Of a stretch of 64,000 nucleotides of DNA, positions 45,292-57,615 are shown one piece after another. A program made the position numbers and the translations under genes. Origin of the DNA: Lota lota (Eukaryota > Chordata > Actinopteri > Gadiformes > Lotidae); contig JACYXH010000012.1 of assembly GCA_026745465.1 (NCBI GenBank), forward strand, positions 1 through 64,000, read 5' to 3'. Under the pieces are notes generated by a model. It was given only the letters and a program-made list of their open reading frames with translations. It searched no databases and was not told where the DNA came from. Within the stretch, counting starts at the first letter, position 1. Each line of letters begins with the position of its first letter.

Positions 45292-46884
45292 ACTTGACAC
45301 ATGCAACAACAAGATCAGACATTCTACACAAATGTGTAGCCTAATATATTGTAGGCTACACAAGTATTTTCCCTTTCTGATAGGGATATACTACAAGTGT
45401 GGCCTACAATATACAGGAAAATATAGTTAAATTTGAGCAATCCTTTCGTGAAAGAAGTAAGAACTATTTGTTATCGGTGTGCAATAGTGAAATACCTACG
45501 TGAAAACATTCCAGTACACTTTTGTTCAAGGTAACTAGAGAAATAACTTTGTAATCAAAAGCTAGGAATGGTATTATCCATGACCTCCCTCTGTCCTTGT
45601 CACAAAGATGTCACTTTACCTCCCTGGTGGTATTTTACATTGGCTTTCAAATTGAATAGTGGGGATGTTGCAATGCTTCGGAAATTACATTCATTCAAAA
45701 TAATTGGTAGGTAATTTTTGTTTTACTGCAACATTTGATTTTATTGAAATCATATTTCACGGATTGGCAGCAAAAAATGGAATAATTGTTTGGCAGATGG
45801 TCCCTCCTTATGTCTGCTTTTACAAAATTACATTGACACTGATAGTTAAACATAAAAAAAAAAATAACAGACACATCCTTAAAGATGCTTTGAGCACAAA
45901 GCCCCTATCAATTTTCTCCTTGGCACGGGTAACTCGGATGTGATTAGACTGTAATATTCCCATTAGTAGGAAGTATACTGACAAGCCAATCAAATTTCAG
46001 TCATTACAGAAGAAACAGTGGTAGGACATCTGAGTGGATCCAAGCTGCGGCTGCAAAGACACTGGCCCGCCTGCCAAGCAAGACGCTGCTCATGACCCAA
46101 ATATGACCCCAGGCAGGTAGGAACCACCAACCGTATATATACATAGCCGCTTATTAAACTGTCACATTACATACCTCAGCTAAGTGGCTGCTAGCACTGC
46201 TGGGTAAAACCTCCAGAACCTTGAGCAAAACTGACTAATCATGCAGTTTTGTAAGAAACAAAAACACATCATCAACACCAATAAATAGCAAATATAAAAT
46301 GTGACAGACAATACAACAAGAAGCAAAACCATACATGTATGAGAACATCCACTATTGCGTGTACCTTTTTGGTATAGCACTATGTGTATAGAACATATCT
46401 CACTTTGCTGCGATGCACTAACTCCTACTATGCACTTGACCATTACAGGTAGGCCTACTGTGTAAGAATCAGAAATTCATGACTGACCCCTTTGGCCGTA
46501 AGTGAACTGCACCATGCAAAGGCTTCAGTGCTCTCAATGTGTGAAATGCGCCACTCTAAAACAAACTGGCTAAAGCTAGCTCTTTGTCACTTCCTTCCTT
46601 TTTCCCGGTTCAAATATATTAGAAATCAGCCCACAAGTTGTTTTACGCAATGGAGAGAGTCTGGGAAGTTCAATGTTTTTGTTTTTTGTTAAATCGCTAC
46701 CTGTTCATATATTGTCATAGTGTGTTAGTTTTGCCTAGAAGATCAGTGTGTGGATGACTGTATTTCCCATGCAATAGAGTGGTAGTACTCTGGCTTCAGT
46801 CGTAATTTCAGATAAACTCAGAGATATTATAACATAATATATATGTAATATATGGCACCTCAGATTCTTACTCGGGTTTATGAT
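45292..46884. other. Unique AT-rich DNA
   Basis: Non-repetitive. No gene or transposon is recognised. Confidence 0.5.
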
Positions 46885-46919
46885 GTGTGTATATATATAT
46901 ATATATGTGTGTGTGTGTG
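46885..46919. repeat. (TA)n and (TG)n compound microsatellite
   Basis: TA tract of about 16 bp flanked by TG dinucleotides. Confidence 0.9.
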
Positions 46920-46987
46920 CAGCAAACATAAGGGGTTTCAACAACAGGGCTCTCCAGTCAAGTCTTTAAGGCTAAACACTTACATTT

Positions 46988-47135
46988 AAGCCGCGTTTCC
47001 ATTGCAGGAACTTTACCCAGGAACTAGGAACCTCTGAAGGAGCCAAGTGCATTTCAACAGCAGAAACCAGGGTCAAGATTTTATTCCAGGGACACTATTC
47101 CACGGAAAATGACGCATATTTGCGTCGTTAATGAT
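46988..47135 (+). mobile_element. Probable partial MITE
   Basis: The text GCCGCGTTTCCATTGCAGGA followed by ACTTTACCCAGGAACTAGG resembles one end of a non-autonomous DNA transposon that I know from many teleosts. The opposite terminal inverted repeat was not found, so the copy is truncated or strongly diverged. Confidence 0.45.
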
Positions 47136-48126
47136 ATAAATAGTTTACGCGATTATGTTGTTCCAATTTTTCTCAGTATTTCTCACTTTGTCGTGTCCTT
47201 TATTCATGTACAAAATGTAAAATAAAAATTAAATTAATTTGAATTCAACCATGACTTCAAATTAGACATAATTATACTAGCTCACCAAGTGTGTGCAGTA
47301 CGTAATTAATTAATGAGTGTATGTTGAAGTAATCCCACAAGAATTAGAATGCCACTACTTCTAATTCACAATGCAAGTTTCTGTGCTGTGATTATCATCG
47401 CTAAGACACTTTAATTTTAGTACTTATAACTTCATGGTGGCTTTTTTGTAATCTCTGGATCCTGGATGAATATAGAGCCTGGAATCAATTAAATTATCAG
47501 TTACATGATACAATAAAAAAAAAGGGTTTGATTAAGAATAAAAAAAATATATATCCAACACTTCTACCCTTGTCGTCACCTACTGATGTGTACATGAAGA
47601 CACCCCGATTAAGTACAAGTACCTCTGGAACAGCCAGCTCAGAGAGTTTACGCCAGTTGTGCGTGAACCTCCTCCTGTTTCCTCATGGACAACTACATAC
47701 GTGTCCCCAATGTTGTGAGACAGTTGCAGAAACGTTCCATTTAGTTTCATATAATGCATCTTTCCATGAACCAGTTGCAAAGTGCAAAGATAGTCAGTGT
47801 TTGTAACTTGGGAGGAGCCCGAGGAAAGTCACCTAGGTGGAGTGGGAAAAGCCACCTAGGTGGCGTGTAGTATGGGACCATGCTACACATACATATATAT
47901 ACTATGCAGACCGTCGTTTCGAGGCGAGGAAGCATTCACTGGAGTGTAAAATATTTACACTTGAGTGAAATAGCTGACATTTATTGGCATGACACAGTAT
48001 GCGGATATTTTTACAGAACCCAATTGGTTCAGCGGTCAAATTCACAGTAAAACTAAAGCAAAGTTGGGCTTCAAGTTATATGTGACTCACAAACCCTGTT
48101 CTCCCTCTTTCTGCTGCTAAACACAG
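47136..48126. other. Unique AT-rich DNA
   Basis: Contains the palindrome pair at 47829-47864 described separately. No gene recognised. Confidence 0.45.
47829..47864. promoter_or_regulatory. Two CACCTAGGTG palindromes 23 bp apart
   Basis: TCACCTAGGTGGA (47829-47841) and GCCACCTAGGTGGC (47851-47864, a 14-bp perfect palindrome). Each holds CACCT facing AGGTG, the ZEB/Snail-type half-site in inverted arrangement. A regulatory role is inferred from motif only. Confidence 0.3.
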
Positions 48127-48232
48127 ATGGCATTTGGAAGAAAAATGTCAGAGGTCTCAGATAAACTAATCAGCTATGTCCAGCTTTACAGCTCTGCCCC
48201 AATGCCTTCTGGGCAAAGAAGAACAAAATAAA
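48127..48232 (+). other. Acceptor-led short frame, unproven terminal exon
   Basis: A strong pyrimidine-rich acceptor ending AACACAG (48126) is followed directly by ATG and a 34-codon frame that ends at TAA 48229-48231, overlapping AATAAA at 48227-48232. No partner exon or protein family is recognised. Confidence 0.12.
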
Positions 48233-48759
48233 GCCAAGCTTTACATTATCCTGGTGCCTATTATCTTTTAACCGAAATTGTCTTTGATGCCTTCTATGGA
48301 AAAGCAAAACAAAGTGAATACTTTCTTTCAGGAGCTTGGGTACTTGGGCAACTTTTGCGTAAAGCTCCTTCACACAAAGAACTCAACAGTGCCGTGTAGG
48401 ACGATGGATGTTACCGCTCAGGTCACTTTTAAAACTCAACCCCAAAGTAATTCACCAGCTTCTCTGCTGCAGTCCCCGCCGGGGCAACCCCCCCCATGAT
48501 GCATCGCAGAGTGGGGCCCTCCGAAACCCCAATGAACCCCAAGCGATGGTTGATAGAGCTGGGGTCCAAACATCGTGGTTGGCCCTCAGCCACCATGGGT
48601 CAGCTTGACACATCCAAACGAGTCCCCCCTGGTTTCCAGGGCTAAGGGGGTGGTAAGGGGAGGGGGTTGGCTGTGTGATGTGGTTCCTAGGGGAACAGCA
48701 GATGGAGGGAAGGGGGGGGGGAAGAAGACAGATCCAGTTCCAGGGCTCTCCAGGGTCCA

Positions 48760-48925
48760 AGGGAGCCAACATAAACGCAAGGAGCCGGCTGCCACATTTA
48801 AATTGTCCCCCAAGAAAATCATCTCCCGGGCCCCTGCCAGCAAAATCAAAAACGTGGTCTTCCAGATGGAGGCACAGAGCATGTACAATATGGGCTGGTG
48901 TACTCGATGTGGCAGATTTGTGCCT
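48760..48925 (+). other. Stretch with coding-like third positions, unidentified
   Basis: Within a 148-codon plus frame (48575-49021), the part encoding LSPKKIISRAPASKIKNVVF and onward has mostly C or G at third positions, unlike the AT-rich neighbours. It includes a CTRC motif. I do not recognise the protein, and the opposite strand is also open, so this may be chance or a decayed exon. Confidence 0.12.
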
Positions 48926-49032
48926 GTGATAAAATGTGGTAATGTAAATAGGAGACTGGAACTGGTACAGAGATTACAGACCTCTGGGCTAGGCGATGGT
49001 TTTTTACGTTGCTTTCTATAAATGTCAGGCAA

Positions 49033-50129
49033 AGAAAATGTTATGCCTATCTAGTGAAGTGATTAATTCGTTAGAGTGTTTTTCCCATCGTTGCGCATAA
49101 TACACTGTTATTGTTTTTATTTTATTTTAAATTAACCTTCTTGAAATTAAACAGATATTTAACTATTGACAGTATGGGGGAAAAATAATATCATAACAGA
49201 ATGATATGAGGTCCACCTTACACAAATCAGTCAACACTATCACACTCCACTCCCATCCGGCACGTGTGTGTGTGTGTGTTTTTTGTGCATGCATGCCCAA
49301 GTGGGCAAGCGTGCACACACAGTTGACTGTGTGATAGTTCGCCCAGTTTTAATGAGGCCCACCTGGCCCTCATTCATAATAAAAGACAGATTTCATATTA
49401 ATTTGGAGGCAATCTCAACCAACCTGGCTTAAGTCCAACAGCTGTACAAGTCCAGCGACTGCTGCATAATGTACGGTACGTGGTGTCGGTGTGCCACCAA
49501 AGGGGCCAATTCTTCATTGTTGAAACACTTGGAACCATCAGATAATGTATTAAAGAAAAAGAAAAACAACTCAAACCCAGGGAGAAATGCATTGCAGCCA
49601 TCCCTGATACAGAATACAGAATATAAATAAATATCCCATAATACAATTATATAGTCATAATGAGAAATAAAGCAGACCTGTATCGCGCAGGCCTTCCATA
49701 TCAGTTTAATTAATCCTTAAGGAATGATGCTATGTCAAGTATATAACAGAACGGGCTTTCCGCCTGAACAACTTTAAAGTCTTTCTTTGCCTGTGTAAAT
49801 TTGATGAACCAATGATGATATTATCTACACTTCACCAAAGGGAGCAGAAAACTTTGACTTTGCCCAGTCATCAAGAAGAAATTAAATGAAACTGAATTGA
49901 AGAAGATAACCTTGCTGTGACCTTTTGGGTGCGTGGTCATGTCCGGACTACTTCAAGTTGGAAAGGACTTTTGTGATTATTAAAGAACATTTAGAGTGAA
50001 TATGCCATAGATCTGAAAGAAAATGACAAATATTCCCTCTAGTAATTTAGCAGACTGGATTGAACGAACTGGACTGATGAAAAAGGGCTCCACCTCAAAA
50101 CCTAAATGCAATGTAAGCTATATTCAATA
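49033..50129. other. Unique AT-rich DNA
   Basis: Short GT run at about 49265-49280. No gene recognised. Confidence 0.5.
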
Positions 50130-50172
50130 ACATTTAGTCAAGCACTTTCAACCAAAGTGACTTACAAGGGAG
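50130..50172 (-). mobile_element. SINE tail fragment
   Basis: On the minus strand TAAGTCACTTTGGTTGAAAG followed by TGCTTGACTAAATG is a diverged copy of the common fish SINE ending. No head is recognisable. Confidence 0.5.
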
Positions 50173-50212
50173 AATGAGAACAATTAAAGCAAACTGTACA
50201 ATCACAATTGGA

Positions 50213-50587
50213 TTAAAGCTAGGGTACGCAATTTGGAGAAACCAGCAGGAGTAAGCCAGATTTTGAAAGTGTTCAACTGAAAAAATCCACAGGCCTCCCT
50301 ACAAAGCTACTTCCTTAAAAACACATGACTATCTCGTAGCTTTAGCAATAGTCTGATTAGCCTTAAGGAAAGCTCCGGTCATGCGCAACGAGTACCCGGG
50401 CAGAGTGCCCGCAGGTAAACGGGTAGGTAGGTAGACAGACAGTCAAGCAAACCAATCACTTCATTCTGTCTTATTACAGGCCTGTGACAGCCACAGATTT
50501 TTTGTTATTGCTGTCAGGTCCTTAAGATAATTTCAACAACTAGGACAAAAAAATGCTTCTGAAATAAATGACCTACCCCAGCTTTAA
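50213..50587. mobile_element. TTAA-flanked MITE (second family, piggyBac-like)
   Basis: A 367-bp element sits between TTAA at 50213-50216 and TTAA at 50584-50587. The ends are inverted repeats: AGCTAGGGTACG at the left, and AGCTGGGGTAGG when the right end is read in reverse complement. Internal phrases such as GGAGAAACCAGCAGGAGTAA and CAGCCACAGATTTTTTGTTA match a MITE common in teleosts. It carries no transposase frame. It differs in sequence from the 17.4-kb MITE but shares the TTAA target. Confidence 0.85.
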
Positions 50588-51618
50588 GCAAATCATGCAA
50601 ATGCTATATAAAAAACAAATGTTTGCCTTTAGGGTTAACCACAAATCGGATCCAACTGTATTATTGAACGTGTGGTTTAAAAGCACGACAACTGACAGAT
50701 GTTTTCTCTGTGTTCCACTGTGCTGCTGGTCATTTGATTTGAAGCGTTCCTTTGATGTTAACAAGAGCCAGTGCCAGCCCTGCTTTGCTCCAACATCATA
50801 CAGTAGGTTACCTTAATCAGTAGCAGAGTGAAGTTCAAATCACAGCACTTACAATATGTACAGGAAATTCACAGAAGACGTTATCCTAAAATGATCCTTA
50901 TAATGCATGTGAGAAATACAATGTATCCGGATTTATTTTTCAAAGTAAAAAAACGACTCCGAAATACAATTATTGAACAACACCTACACTGAAAACAGTC
51001 TCCAGGTAAATTCAAGTTTGCTGAAGACCCACACAAACACAAGCATTACCTTTAATGAGCAAGGAATGTTCTCGGCAATATAAAAATACATATTAACCCT
51101 TCATATATCGTGTGGAAGCTTTCTTTTACCAACAGACTCCATTATGAAGGGCATTTATTGGTTTCCAGTCAGTGTACATCGTTGCAGGTGTCAACAACAA
51201 TTCTTAATAGGGAAGCGCTGGACACTATTTAATGTCATTGATACTTTTCTGCACCGCTATTATGGGAAACACCAACTGCAAAACAAGTCATTTGGCTAAA
51301 AACAACGTTGAATGAAAAATGAAATGAAAAATGAGCTTAAAAGTATGCTCACCATTTCTCCCGAGCTACATTACGTAACTGAGCAGCCAGAGGTAGCCAA
51401 CACCATATTAATAAACACACACACATTAGTGGCATGTCTGTATTTATTATATTAGCTCATTCACATCATTTATATACATAAATAACCAAGACATCATACA
51501 CAGCGCTTTAATGGCTTCGTAAAGAAGTAGCCGTTCTCGTTTTGTGCGTTATTATTGTTATTTATTTATTTATTTATTTACCAGGCGTTTCAACCTCTCC
51601 CCGATATTGCAACTGTAC
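50588..51618. other. Unique AT-rich DNA
   Basis: A short (TTTA)n run lies at 51556-51580. No gene recognised. Confidence 0.5.
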
Positions 51619-51940
51619 CAGTGGCTCACAGCCTTGGGGTCGGGACACGACCCCTGATATCCATATGGGGTCAAAGGAGATTGCTGACATGCTATAGATA
51701 TTTCTCATAGACGTCCTGTGTATACAAACTGACTGCCTAATGATTCACAGCCACTAGCAAACTTAGTGCAGTGGAGCGATACGATTCCGCTCACCGGGAC
51801 ATTGATATAACCGGCAGATGTTGTTTCGGTAAAAACCATTTGTGTGGAAACAGATCTATACACAAATGTTTGATTTTGGGTCACAAACATTTTCACAGCT
51901 AGAAATAGTGTCACGGGCTAAATATGGTTGGGTACCACTG
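51619..51940. mobile_element. hAT-like MITE
   Basis: A 322-bp segment starts CAGTGGCTCACAGCCTTGG and ends with TTGGGTACCACTG. The reverse complement of the end, CAGTGGTACCCAA, resembles the CAGTGG-type terminal repeat of hAT elements. An internal inverted repeat GGGGTCG...CGACCCC (51636-51654) is typical of these. Eight-bp target duplications are not clear (CTGTA occurs on both sides but out of register). No transposase. Confidence 0.65.
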
Positions 51941-53046
51941 CTGTAATCTAATTTCAAATACAAAGCATCAAGCATCGACATCGTATTAATTCGTCCAGTA
52001 TGATATAAAGGTCATGCTTAGGGTCAGGGGTTACACACACACAGCTCCCGAGGCCATATCTCCTGGATATTACAGAGGGTTGGAGGTGAACACAGGTTCT
52101 GAGTGTGTGCGTGCATGTGTGTGTTTAAGCCAATAGGAGGATATTAACAATGCACTAGATGGCGTATGAAATATTTCACGATGAACTTCCTCCCCCGCAG
52201 CATCCCCGCGATGATGAAATGCACTCCAGCAGTAAATCAGCATGTCACTGACCTCTACTATACTCTATCAGCACACATTAAGGGTATATGGCCACCGGCG
52301 ATTAGATTAGCAACGACTACCACTCAATGGCTACTGCTGCTCTTACGTTTAAAACAACTCCAGTCTGGCACGGTGATGTTTTCACCCAACGAATGTGCAC
52401 ACTCCAACCATTAAAAGTTAATTATATTTGAAGCGGTTGAGATGGTGCAGAAGTAGCCGTTACATGGGCATTCTTAGCAGACGACAAACGATGGCCCTAG
52501 ATAGCATGAGCTACAATGTATTTCTTTTGTAGCTAAATATATTTTGACAATGCCTAAAGTGTGTGGGGTTTTCTTTGTTTGTTAGATGTATCGTTCCTGG
52601 ATATCTACTGGATGACACACCAGTCCACCACTGTCCTCCCTGCCTCTCTTATAGCGGAAGCTCTGCTTGAGATACTCGCATGAAACAAGAAGTAAAACCT
52701 AAAATACAAATCCATAACTCTCAGACCAAAAAATAGGTCATGGCAGTGGCCACAGAGAGAGAGAAAACATTGAAGGCGCACAATTTCCAGAGTGTTTGTA
52801 TGGTGGGGGTGTGCTGTTGTTGCGCGGCAGCCTTGTGTTCCAGGCTAGGCTGTTAGTTCATCATTTCAAAGCGCCGTTTCCTTTGTGTGCCACATATGGC
52901 TGTGTGAACTTCACAGAGCAAACAGCCCTGTTGGTGTTGGACCACCACAGTACCAGGTCAGCCATTATCGACTGGTCTTCCCCCAGCATCCACTGGGGCC
53001 TCATGCTGCCTGTTCTAAATACACTCCCTGCTGTTTTCCACCACAT

Positions 53047-53047
<1 letters not shown>
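51941..53047. other. Unique DNA
   Basis: No gene or repeat is recognised. A 137-codon frame (52796-53209) crosses the C tract and shows no domain. Confidence 0.45.
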
Positions 53048-53093
<46 letters not shown>

Positions 53094-53101
53094 ACACACA
53101 G
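53048..53101. repeat. Poly-C tract of 32 bases joined to (CA)n
   Basis: Thirty-two C residues (53048-53079) run straight into about eleven CA units. Confidence 0.95.
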
Positions 53102-53599
53102 ATGCAATACTTCTCTGACTTTTGTTTCTACAAGGAACAAACCATAATGCTATTTCCATGTCTTTGCTTGAGCTCCTCTGCTGTTGCTTTGCAGCAGGGA
53201 TATTCATAGGTTCCACACTATTAACTCACAGGTTTCGGTGTCATTGATGTTGGAGTGAAAGACGCTGGAGCTAAAGTTCAATGTTTAAGTTCACTACATA
53301 ACTTTTTTGCTTACTTTGCTTCTTTGGTTATCTATATACAAGTATATATAGAACCTGAACCTTAACCTTTTTAAATGTCAACTAACATAAAATCCACCCT
53401 TCAGCTTAACAGCAATAAACAAACTATTATCTTTATGAGAAAAGTGGAAGTGGTGAAAGCCTAGCCAATTGCGGGAGTCAATTGCGCGTGTCTTTTCCAA
53501 ACCTTTGTTGTCGTCTTTATTTACAGACTAAAAATAAAAATAAATAGAAAGAAGCTTTGTCCTCTGCAATTGGAGAAACAGTTCCACCGGTAGCCCCCT
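53102..53599. other. Unique AT-rich DNA
   Basis: No feature recognised. Confidence 0.5.
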
Positions 53600-54400
53600 G
53601 TAGCAGGTGTGCTGAGGGGCTGAGAGGCTCGGCTAGCACATTAAGGGTTGGCCTGACAGTGTTTATGGCGCTGAGTCAGCAGCCAGGGACAAGTGAATTG
53701 ACTAGCCTTTAACTGGTAATCAATCACAACTTGTGGTGTTATTCTCACATGGCTAGCACGCCTTCATTACCATTCAATAATTATCTGTGCCATCTAAAGG
53801 GACGGCTCGTCAACTTATCTTGGAAAATGATGATGAATTACAGCCGAGCCGTTATTTAATTCACCTGCATATGTTTGTGGTTATTTTCTTTGTGTAAGTG
53901 CAATGCTATTAATGTTTTCAGATGACACAACCTCTTAACATGGATTAAGTTATATTTAGTTTCACGCATAATTCCCATTTTTGAAAGTTTGTGTTGATTT
54001 CATTGAGAGTTAATGGTTACGTAAGGGACATTTAATGATGCGTTCGAAAAGCGGATCTACCTTGGCATCTGAAAAGCATGAAGACCAGTGCTGAATTTGT
54101 CCTTTTCTGTCCTGGATCTTGTTAAAGTCGGTCACAAATCATTGAGCCCTGTAATTGGTATTTGTACTCCTCTGCCTGTCGTCAACTGCTGTTATCAAAC
54201 AATAGCGTTTTCGTCGAGTCCTTGGACTGTTTTAATTGATTTCTAGTAATCACTTGGGCACGCATCGATTCATTCAGGATCCCTAATGAAATCCCATTTG
54301 AATTTACATTCAAAAGGGTTGAGTCATTTCTGCAAGGCTCCAGCAAATTGAACTAAGACAATATGTAACAAGTTGAAATTGAAGTGAGGTTTTTGTGAAC
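53600..54400. promoter_or_regulatory. Candidate block of conserved non-coding DNA
   Basis: About 800 bp free of repeats, with dense homeodomain-type cores (TAATCAATCA, CAATAATTATC, TTAATTGATTTCTAGTAATC, CTAATGAAAT) and an AP-1/MAF-like GCTGAGTCAGCA at 53670-53681. No open frame of note crosses it. The texture resembles vertebrate developmental enhancers, but conservation must be shown by alignment. Confidence 0.35.
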
Positions 54401-57400
54401 TACATCATGATTAAACAGTCCTGGACGTGTCACAATTCTGTAATCTATAATTGTCTGTTATTTTGTTTCTGCAGTGTTATTACTGTATTCCCTTCGGGGC
54501 AGTATTTTAACTGAGAGATCTTAAGATCAGACACCAACGTTTCACTGAACAAATATGTGTGTTCTACTAAATAATAAAAACTAAATAAAGGCATGTCTTT
54601 GTCCGTCAGTCCTTTCACCAAATTACTATTGTTACATGAAATGTATTGTTATTATTATAACAACTGACAATAACCAATATTAATGTCTGTTTGCATTTGT
54701 TGGTTTGGATTTTTAGCTTGGTTTAGCAGCAGTTTTCCCAGCTGCTGAGCTAAGCATGATGCTACCGTGAGACTACATAACCTGTGGTATCAAGTGGCAC
54801 CAACAGGCCCTGGAGGAATCCTCAACAGGCCCTCGTCCCTCCGGCTCTGATGCGCTAAAGATGTGTGGCGTTAGCACTTGATAGCGCATATCCGGCATGC
54901 GTTCCTCTGATACCCTTTAACAGCCCTTTTACTTATTTGTCAACGGTACATTATATTTAGGAATTAGAGGTACTATAGGTAAGATTCATGAGCTTTTACT
55001 TAAGTGTACTTTGTTAGAAATCCCATAGCAAACTGTCAGCTTATAGTGAGTGAAATGCTCTGTGAGAATATCCGTTTTGAATTGACAGTGCCTGATTCTG
55101 TAAGAGCCAATTTAGGTTTTAGACCGCTTGTGGCAAATTTCTCACGAATAAGGGCATCTCTTTGTTGATTGATTTGCGCACACAGTGTCATCATCTAAAT
55201 GATAGTAGATGGAGAATGGAGAAATGTAGAAAAGAAGGGAGGAGAGTGGAGAGATGTGTTTTTTTGGGTTGCTTATTTTCAAAATCGGTATCTCTTCCGC
55301 TCTCTCTCTCTCTCTCTCTCTACAAATCTTAAATCATTCCTACAGCACCTTTAAGCCACTAATTTATTAACTGAAGCTATAGATTGGAATGAGAGCTGTT
55401 TTGTTTATAAGGAGATACTGATACACAAGGGGCGTTTTAGGTGGGGGTTCCATGGACATACTCGAGTGCAATTAGATATATTTTTGGACATTGGAGACCC
55501 CTGAACATTACCAGTTTCCCCTTTTGCCCAATGGAACTATGATCAATTTGATATGAAATCCATTTTACTCATTAAAACCACTGTTTATAGAGTGGTCTGT
55601 TTAATAGCTTCACCGGCAAAGTACAAATACTTGGAAATTGCAGATTTTCACAAACCATGAGAATGCTTTTGGCCCTGTGAGGCCACACGGGTTTTCCGTA
55701 TGAGTTTACTCTTTAGAATGTATCTTATTTTATAGTTTATCTAATGGCTTATAAAGGAGGCAAAGTGTAACAGCTGTTAGGATAGAATATCCAATAGCCT
55801 AGTTATCTTCTTTACCCGTCTTTAATGTTGCATTACAAAACTGCACTGTATGGTTTTATAGGAACTCTACTTTGGATGCAAATATAAGCACTTACTTTGA
55901 CCATGTTCTTAGGCATCCTGGCAGAATGAAAAGGTACACAGGCCCCATTATGTTCCTCTGAATGTGAAAACGAAATAGGGGGGGGGGAAAGAGTGATTCA
56001 AGGAGAGAGAGGTCTGAAAATGTACGCCCGGTCTTTTGCAAGAAGTACCAAGGAGTAAGAAAAGGATGTGACCTTTAGAGACACAGCCAGTGTTAAATCA
56101 CAAACATGCCATCTTTACTGAGGCTCATTATATCTGCAAATTAAACGACTGATTGCAAAAGAGGGCTTCAATTTCCGTTTCTATTTATTTATTTAGACTA
56201 AACCACTGACCGCGGTTTTAGGAATGAGAATAGTCACCAACTCATTCTATATGTAAATATTCACAATAGCAAACCTGGATTTACTATGATAGGCTAAATA
56301 TGTATATAAAAGGAGCTGTACAACATTTTTCATTAACCTTATTTACAGCACCAAAGAACAAAACTACTTCACATCTTTTGTTTTGCTTTTTACAATGTTT
56401 AAGTGGTTTCAGTTCCCATGGGCAATCAATATTTGATCAACTTTTAGGGGGTGGCACTGAAAACAAATTGTTGGAAAGATATTACTTTGTGACAGTAACA
56501 TTTATTTTTTTGGCAAACATGTATTCAATTGCAAGCACTCAGAATTAGATTAAATTAACAAAAATGATATTACTGAATAATAGCAATGATAATAATAGGC
56601 ACATTGGCCTTCATGTATGTAACTATTTACTTGCAATAATTGGTACTTTTATTTAGTGCATAGGTTTGGTTCAGTGCAAAAGAAATGATCCCAAAGGCAT
56701 TACCCTCTGAGGAAACACACACTAGCTGTGACGTGGACTATATACAATGGACAATTACACAATAAGCATGCACATTATCCACAACATAGTCATGAATTAG
56801 GTGGCCGGCCAACCACAGAGAGATAGTCATTCCTCCTCTTGTTCAACCCCCTTTCCTGTCTGTCTCCACTGTCCTGTCCATAAAAGATCAAAATAACATA
56901 AAATAAAAAATATAAAAACAAGGTAACACTACGGCTAATACAAATATCTGCTTTACCCCCAAAGTGAAAGCTCACATCACCCTTTGACTTTAACCCACCG
57001 TTTGTAATGGCCAAGTAACAATAAATCTGAAGGGCCCAAGGCATTGCATGGATTTCACTCTAGGTTCACAGGTCCGTTGTGTTGCTAGGGGCAATTCCCA
57101 AATGTGCCAAGGTAATCAATGGAATCTTGAAACAATTTTCCCACTAACAGGTGAGGTCAATGGAGTGAGCACGTAATATGCTCACCACTTTCAGAAACCA
57201 GTGTACAGATCACATAGACTTGCATCAGCGGTATACTGGACACGCTGGAGTGAAGGGAGGGAGATCATACAGGAGAAGCTGTAAAGGATGACAAATAGAT
57301 GTCTAACATTCACCTGCACCTTTTTAAGATGATAAGAACCCATTTATCATAGGTCCTTTTTCTTAGTTCTTAGTTGAAATAAGCATGATTTAGTTATTAA

Positions 57401-57424
57401 CTGGTTGTTAATGATTAGCCAATT
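54401..57424. other. Unique AT-rich DNA
   Basis: Mostly non-repetitive. A CT run of 18 bp occurs at 55303-55321 and a 10-base G run at 55978-55987. No gene or transposon is recognised. Confidence 0.5.
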
Positions 57425-57482
57425 TATTATTAAGTAATTTATATGCAGATGTTTTTATCAAAAGGGCATTGTGTTTGTTTAC

Positions 57483-57517
<35 letters not shown>

Positions 57518-57615
57518 TAATGCTCAGGGAGGTCTACTGGTAGACTGCAGACATTGGGACTCAAACCCAGAACCCCAGAAGCATAGTTTTATCCTCAGAA
57601 AAAGGGTGTCTAATG
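57425..57615 (-). mobile_element. tRNA-derived SINE with internal (AAAT)n expansion
   Basis: On the minus strand a B-box-like GGTTCTGGGTTTGAGTCCC (about 57550-57575) heads the element, and a tail TTTTGATAAAAACATCTGCA (about 57445-57465) matches the fish SINE ending. Between them a (TTTA)n tract (57478-57520, plus strand) has expanded. Confidence 0.65.
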
